This document shows positions 5,948 to 8,481 of a DNA stretch of 8,481 bases, in pieces. The notes under the pieces are model-generated. The model did not search any database. It had not been told where the DNA came from and saw only the letters and a list, made by a program, of their open reading frames with translations. The stretch's first letter is position 1. Every line of letters starts with the position of its first letter. Made by a program: the position numbers and the translations under genes. Where the stretch lies: contig JBKAGC010000160.1 in NCBI GenBank assembly GCA_046290215.1, positions 1 through 8,481 on the forward strand, read 5' to 3'. Origin of the DNA: JAHRVQ01 sp046290215. GTDB taxonomy: Bacteria; Pseudomonadota; Gammaproteobacteria; Pseudomonadales; Azotimanducaceae.

Positions 5948-7105
5948 CTAGTCACGAGCAAAACGGGCGGTGGTATCCCGCCGGACGATAAGCCGGGATT
6001 CCATCACCCGCACCGGGGCTCGCTCAATGCTGCGGTCCCGAAAGCGCTGGGCGCGCTGCAATTGGCGCTGGTGGGCCACCTCATTACCCTGGGCCAAATA
6101 GATCTTCGCCGAGGCCTCATAAAAGGCTGGCTCGTCGCGCTTCAAGCGGATCGCGCTGTCCATAAATAATTGAGCTTCTTCATACTCGCCTTGTTGGTAC
6201 AGCACCTCAGCGGCAAAGGCGTGAAAATATGGGTTTCGCTTACGATAGCGATCCACCCGGCCAGCGATCATCTCGGCCTCTCTGGTCCGGCCCTCCATCT
6301 CGTAAAATCGGGCCAAATTAGACAGTGCCGAGTAGTTGTAACTATCTTTCTCCAGGGCCTTGAGATACGAGAACTCTACCAGTACCTCGTTACCGGTGCG
6401 CCGCAATGCCGCCCCCATATTGTTCCAGGCATCAGAATTCTCTGGATTGAGCTGCAGCGACTTTTGCAGATAAGGGATCCCTGCATCAGCCTTGTCATCT
6501 ACCACAGCCTCTGCACCGAGATTATTGTAATAAAGCGCCAATGCCTGCTCATCGCTGATATTTTTGCTGGGTCTATCGCCAATGAGAAATTCCGGGAGAA
6601 AGTCCACCACATAGGTTTCCTCGCCAAACCTACCCACGGCCACAATATGCTCGTAGCGAATCATGGTTTGGCCCAGATGATTCCAGGTGGGCTTCACCTC
6701 AACGGTTTGATAATGGGCATCCAGGCCCACATAACGCGCGGCAGCAATAAACAAATTGGTCATGGCGAGGCAATTGCCACGTTTTTGCACAAATACTTCC
6801 TGGGCCGTTAAGGTGGCATTGGCGTCGTACTTAATGCCGATACCATCTTCGCTGAACAAAAGTGCACGGAGCTCGGCGAGTTTTTCTTTAGAGCGGCCGT
6901 CACGGTCAATCCGTTGATCTAGCAGCGCTTTTATCTCAGGTGAAAGCTGCAGCGTGACGAGTTCGGTGGGCACAGGGTCGTCGCCCAGCACCTGACGAAG
7001 CAGCGCTGCCTCGTCATCGCCTAAGTATTCGTAGCTGGGGTGAAAGGCGCAGCCGACGGCTGTCAGCATCACCCAGATCAGCAGAACCTGTTTGAATATG
7101 CCCAT
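5948..7105 (-). CDS. Predicted lipoprotein with transglutaminase-like domain and TPR repeats, 385 aa
   Basis: Starting at the ATG at 7105 gives a short textbook lipoprotein signal: MGIFKQ, a hydrophobic core, then TAVGC with Cys19 as the lipidated residue and Ala at +2, which favours the outer membrane. A GTG at 7144 would add 13 polar residues before the signal and is less likely; neither start has a good Shine-Dalgarno. Residues about 70-175 form a transglutaminase-like (papain-fold) domain with a plausible triad: Cys112 in RGNCLAM, His153 in YEHIVAV and Asp168 in YVVDFLP. Tetratricopeptide-type helices follow (about 190-355; for example NNLGAEAV, AWNNMGAALRR, SALSNLARFYEMEG, AEVLYQQGEYEEA). 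The last 35 residues are strikingly arginine-rich. Such domains in bacteria act as peptidases, amidases or non-catalytic binders, and TPRs bind proteins. A role in envelope protein processing or assembly is inference only. It stands apart from its neighbours by over 100 bases on both sides. Confidence 0.85.
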   Translation of the reverse strand: MGIFKQVLLIWVMLTAVGCAFHPSYEYLGDDEAALLRQVLGDDPVPTELVTLQLSPEIKALLDQRIDRDGRSKEKLAELRALLFSEDGIGIKYDANATLTAQEVFVQKRGNCLAMTNLFIAAARYVGLDAHYQTVEVKPTWNHLGQTMIRYEHIVAVGRFGEETYVVDFLPEFLIGDRPSKNISDEQALALYYNNLGAEAVVDDKADAGIPYLQKSLQLNPENSDAWNNMGAALRRTGNEVLVEFSYLKALEKDSYNYSALSNLARFYEMEGRTREAEMIAGRVDRYRKRNPYFHAFAAEVLYQQGEYEEAQLFMDSAIRLKRDEPAFYEASAKIYLAQGNEVAHQRQLQRAQRFRDRSIERAPVRVMESRLIVRRDTTARFARD

Positions 7106-7242
7106 TGGTTGCGTGTTCTGGCTCTTCCCTTCGGTTAATTCCACCAGGTTAGTTCAGCAAACTGGCGAATTCGTTCATTTCCACCGCAAATACTAGCTAC
7201 GACATTAGGAGCAATAGTCGCTGAGTGCAAATTTATCGGGGC

Positions 7243-7710
7243 TCAGGGCAGCTTACTATTGTCCCAGGAGACGACCTTTTCTGGTGTAAAGACAATCCAG
7301 CGCCGACTCTTGCCCGATGCCGAAGCCCGGTATGGCTCAATTTCCCCTTCTTCGTTTAAACCATGTTTGTGGCCAAGGTTGAGTTGCGCGGCAAACAAAT
7401 CAGGCTCTGCCAGCTCCGCATCAGCATCTTCTAGCACCACAGCGCGGCCTTTAAGCATCACGCCTTTCAACTCTCGCCAGGCCTCGCCAACATCCACAAG
7501 TACAGTGGCCGTGGGATTACGCCGCAAATTGGCAACCTTTTGCCCGCGGCCAAAAATGTACACTTTACCGTTGGCCCAACCGAAGGTCATGGGCGTTAGG
7601 TTGATGTCAGACCCTGGACCAATGGTGGCGATGCGCAGGCGTGTTTCTCGTTGCATGATGGCAACCAGTTCCTGCTCAGTGAGTTTGAGTTGATCAGCAA
7701 TCTTTGCCAT
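7243..7710 (-). CDS. Small PPOX-fold flavin (or F420-type) binding protein, 155 aa
   Basis: A complete split-barrel PPOX-class protein. Visible elements are a short helical start (1-20), RLRIATIGPG (24-33), LTPMTFGWANGKVYIFG (38-54), the phosphate-contacting KVANLRRNPTATVLVD (58-73), the LKGRAVVLED strand (86-95) and the terminal FTPEKVVSWDNSKL (141-154), all in the usual family order. Members bind FMN or, in actinobacteria, F420 and reduce or oxidise small molecules or bind haem-like ligands. Nothing here says which, though FMN is the safer guess in a proteobacterium. It is much shorter than, and not obviously a copy of, the PPOX-like protein at the left edge. No strong Shine-Dalgarno precedes the ATG. 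It starts 19 bases after the Rid-family stop, so translation from a shared message is likely. Confidence 0.85.
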   Translation of the reverse strand: MAKIADQLKLTEQELVAIMQRETRLRIATIGPGSDINLTPMTFGWANGKVYIFGRGQKVANLRRNPTATVLVDVGEAWRELKGVMLKGRAVVLEDADAELAEPDLFAAQLNLGHKHGLNEEGEIEPYRASASGKSRRWIVFTPEKVVSWDNSKLP

Positions 7711-7729
7711 GAAAATAATCGCTTAAAGC

Positions 7730-8119
7730 CTACAAATGAGCCACACACTTTATCTCAACTTTCAGCTCTGGTTGAACCAGCGCAACCACCTGCAGCAGAG
7801 TCTGCGTGACCTCAGGCTCACCGCCATAAGCCATAGCTCGTTGCTTAAAGATGCTTTCCACTTCCGCCATAAAACCTGCCATATCCGTCACGAACACGGT
7901 TTCATCAATAATGTTCGTCATCTCACCACCAAACTCAGCAAGCACCGCCTTGATATTGGCGTAGGCCACGGTCACCTGGTCAGTGAAGCTCTCTGGGGTA
8001 TTTCCCTCAGCGTCGATACCCACTTGTCCGGAAATATACAGGACGTTATCCACTTGTACCGCCTGGGCAATGAAGTCTTTAAACGGTCCACTTCGAAATG
8101 ATTTTTTGGTAATGGCCAT
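7730..8119 (-). CDS. Rid-family (YjgF/YER057c/UK114) protein lacking the catalytic arginine, 129 aa
   Basis: Length and landmarks fit the family: LYISGQVGID (27-36), DQVTVAYANIKAVLAEFGG (47-65), DETVFVTDM (72-80), and the end LKVEIKCVAHL (119-129). RidA proper is an enamine/imine deaminase that removes 2-aminoacrylate and needs an Arg (Arg105 in E. coli) in the R-S/T-x-V-x-V stretch. Here that stretch reads TQTLLQVVAL, so the Arg is replaced by Gln106, while the Glu of VEIK (Glu122) is kept. Family members without the Arg do not show the RidA deaminase reaction, so this is better viewed as a Rid paralogue of unknown activity, perhaps ligand-binding or hydrolytic. The ATG has a strong GGGAGG site. 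The downstream PPOX-fold gene is 19 bases away, hinting at a joint catabolic or detoxifying role. Confidence 0.92.
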   Translation of the reverse strand: MAITKKSFRSGPFKDFIAQAVQVDNVLYISGQVGIDAEGNTPESFTDQVTVAYANIKAVLAEFGGEMTNIIDETVFVTDMAGFMAEVESIFKQRAMAYGGEPEVTQTLLQVVALVQPELKVEIKCVAHL

Positions 8120-8124
8120 ATTGG

Positions 8125-8130
8125 CCTCCC
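8125..8130 (-). promoter_or_regulatory. Strong Shine-Dalgarno of the Rid-family gene
   Basis: The minus strand reads GGGAGG, 5 bases before the ATG at 8119-8117. It is the strongest ribosome site in the window and fixes this start. Confidence 0.75.
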
Positions 8131-8156
8131 TGGTTTCTTAAGCTGCTGCTAGATTG

Positions 8157-8174
8157 ATTTTGTCCAAACAAAAT
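8157..8174. promoter_or_regulatory. Perfect 7-bp inverted repeat, possible operator
   Basis: ATTTTGT-CCAA-ACAAAAT: two perfectly complementary 7-base arms around 4 bases, lying between the CPXCG gene stop and the Rid gene, 38 bases upstream of the Rid ATG. It is AT-rich and has no T run after it, so an operator for the Rid/PPOX pair is likelier than a terminator. A weak hairpin ending the CPXCG transcript remains possible. Confidence 0.4.
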
Positions 8175-8210
8175 TGAATGGGATGAAATGTGCGATCAGC
8201 CATCAAGGGC

Positions 8211-8402
8211 CTAATCGGTATCCGTGCTAACGCTCAAACTGATGTCCCCGTCTAGATCCTCCACAAGAGAGAATTCAATGGGACGACAACAAACCTGACA
8301 GTCTTCTATATAGCTAGTGCCCGCTTCCGAGGGATCCACAAGAATAAAAATCTCTTCACCGCAATACGGGCACTGGATGTTTTGTTCCGACAGGGATTGC
8401 AT
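8211..8402 (-). CDS. CPXCG-motif cysteine-rich small protein, 63 aa
   Basis: A short acidic protein with CPYCG (Cys11, Cys14) and, 20 residues on, CQVCCRPI (Cys35, Cys38, plus Cys39). The two CxxC pairs look like a four-cysteine zinc-ribbon site. This matches the small CPXCG cysteine-rich family, common in gammaproteobacteria and of unknown function; about 60-65 residues is the usual size. The tail (45-63) is rich in Asp, Ser and Thr. The ATG at 8402 begins one base after the stop of the upstream gene, so translation is probably coupled; no good separate Shine-Dalgarno is visible. Family assignment is firm; function is not known. Confidence 0.88.
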   Translation of the reverse strand: MQSLSEQNIQCPYCGEEIFILVDPSEAGTSYIEDCQVCCRPIEFSLVEDLDGDISLSVSTDTD

Positions 8403-8403
8403 G

Positions 8404-8481
8404 TTAGCCCAGCATGGTCAACGCGCCGTTCACTGCCATACCTAACAACAGTAAAGTACTCAGTAAAAACAAGCTGAAGCT
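8404..8481 (-). CDS. C-terminal end of a membrane protein (partial)
   Basis: Reading leftward from the window edge, one frame stays open for 25 codons and stops with TAA at 8406-8404. The residues include SLFLLSTLLLLGMAVNGAL, a hydrophobic stretch of membrane-helix length, ending TMLG. The stop is one base from the next ATG, as in a co-translated operon. This fits the last helix of an inner-membrane protein or a small protein with a C-terminal anchor. Too little is present to name the family. A chance open frame cannot be excluded, but the hydrophobicity and tight junction favour a real gene. Confidence 0.55.
   Translation of the reverse strand, partial: SFSLFLLSTLLLLGMAVNGALTMLG

Noticed and set aside
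6170..6811. A 213-codon open frame on the plus strand
   Set aside because: It lies wholly antisense to the lipoprotein gene, whose domains and triad are clear. Its own translation shows no recognisable family and it has no ribosome site or promoter.
7149..7178. A nine-residue minus-strand mini-frame (MNEFASLLN) with GGTGG just upstream, ahead of the lipoprotein gene
   Set aside because: It could be a leader peptide, but the GGTGG is too close to the ATG, there is no run of one amino acid and no attenuator hairpin. Short frames like this are common by chance.
7221..7246. CTGAG ... CTCAG inverted repeat at the end of the small PPOX-fold gene, considered as a terminator
   Set aside because: The stem is only 5 bases with a 16-base loop and no T run follows on the minus strand.
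7259..7693. A 144-codon plus-strand frame opposite the small PPOX-fold gene
   Set aside because: It almost exactly mirrors the real gene and is Ser/Arg/Pro-rich without motifs.
1..7710. The two PPOX-fold genes as a recent duplication
   Set aside because: They differ in length, motif order and family branch (SPRGD type versus the short NLRRNP type), so they are only distant relatives.

Overview
The window looks like a piece of chromosome from a Gram-negative, probably marine, gammaproteobacterium. The evidence is a DUF1631-type protein next to a PilZ protein, a lipoprotein signal with a transglutaminase-like/TPR body, a CPXCG zinc-ribbon-like protein, and FadE-type acyl-CoA dehydrogenase and alpha/beta hydrolase genes, all at moderate GC. 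This assignment is inference from gene content; there is no rRNA or marker gene. I see no insertion sequence, phage gene, CRISPR array, tRNA or rRNA. Coding density is high and no stretch over 300 bases lacks a gene.

Layout. (1) Positions 1-1245, minus strand: an alpha/beta hydrolase followed 32 bases later by the N-terminal part of an FMN-binding pyridoxamine-phosphate-oxidase-like protein that runs off the left edge. (2) Positions 1246-1378: a divergent promoter region with a candidate promoter facing each way. (3) Positions 1379-3527, plus strand: the only rightward genes, a 604-residue DUF1631-type protein overlapping by 20 bases a single-domain PilZ protein with intact c-di-GMP-binding motifs. 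(4) Positions 3524-5828, minus strand: a membrane-anchored metallophosphoesterase and, 19 bases downstream, an acyl-CoA dehydrogenase whose stop codon interlocks with the PilZ stop in one CTAG. (5) Positions 5948-7105, minus: a predicted lipoprotein with a transglutaminase-like domain and TPR repeats. (6) Positions 7243-8119, minus: a Rid-family protein and, 19 bases downstream, a second small PPOX-fold protein. (7) Positions 8211-8481, minus: a CPXCG cysteine-rich protein preceded by the last 25 codons of a membrane protein.

How they may fit together. The DUF1631/PilZ pair is the most system-like unit: overlapping genes, a receptor-type PilZ, and a partner with a helical body, a charged coiled coil and two related C-terminal beta-type modules. 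A c-di-GMP-responsive two-protein unit is a reasonable hypothesis. The remaining genes look like ordinary accessory metabolism and envelope functions (acyl-CoA oxidation, ester or epoxide hydrolysis, flavin-dependent reduction, reactive-metabolite handling). I do not see a clear-cut new defence or mobile system here. The more notable details are a Rid protein lacking the catalytic arginine, the repeated module in the DUF1631 protein, and the interlocked convergent stops.
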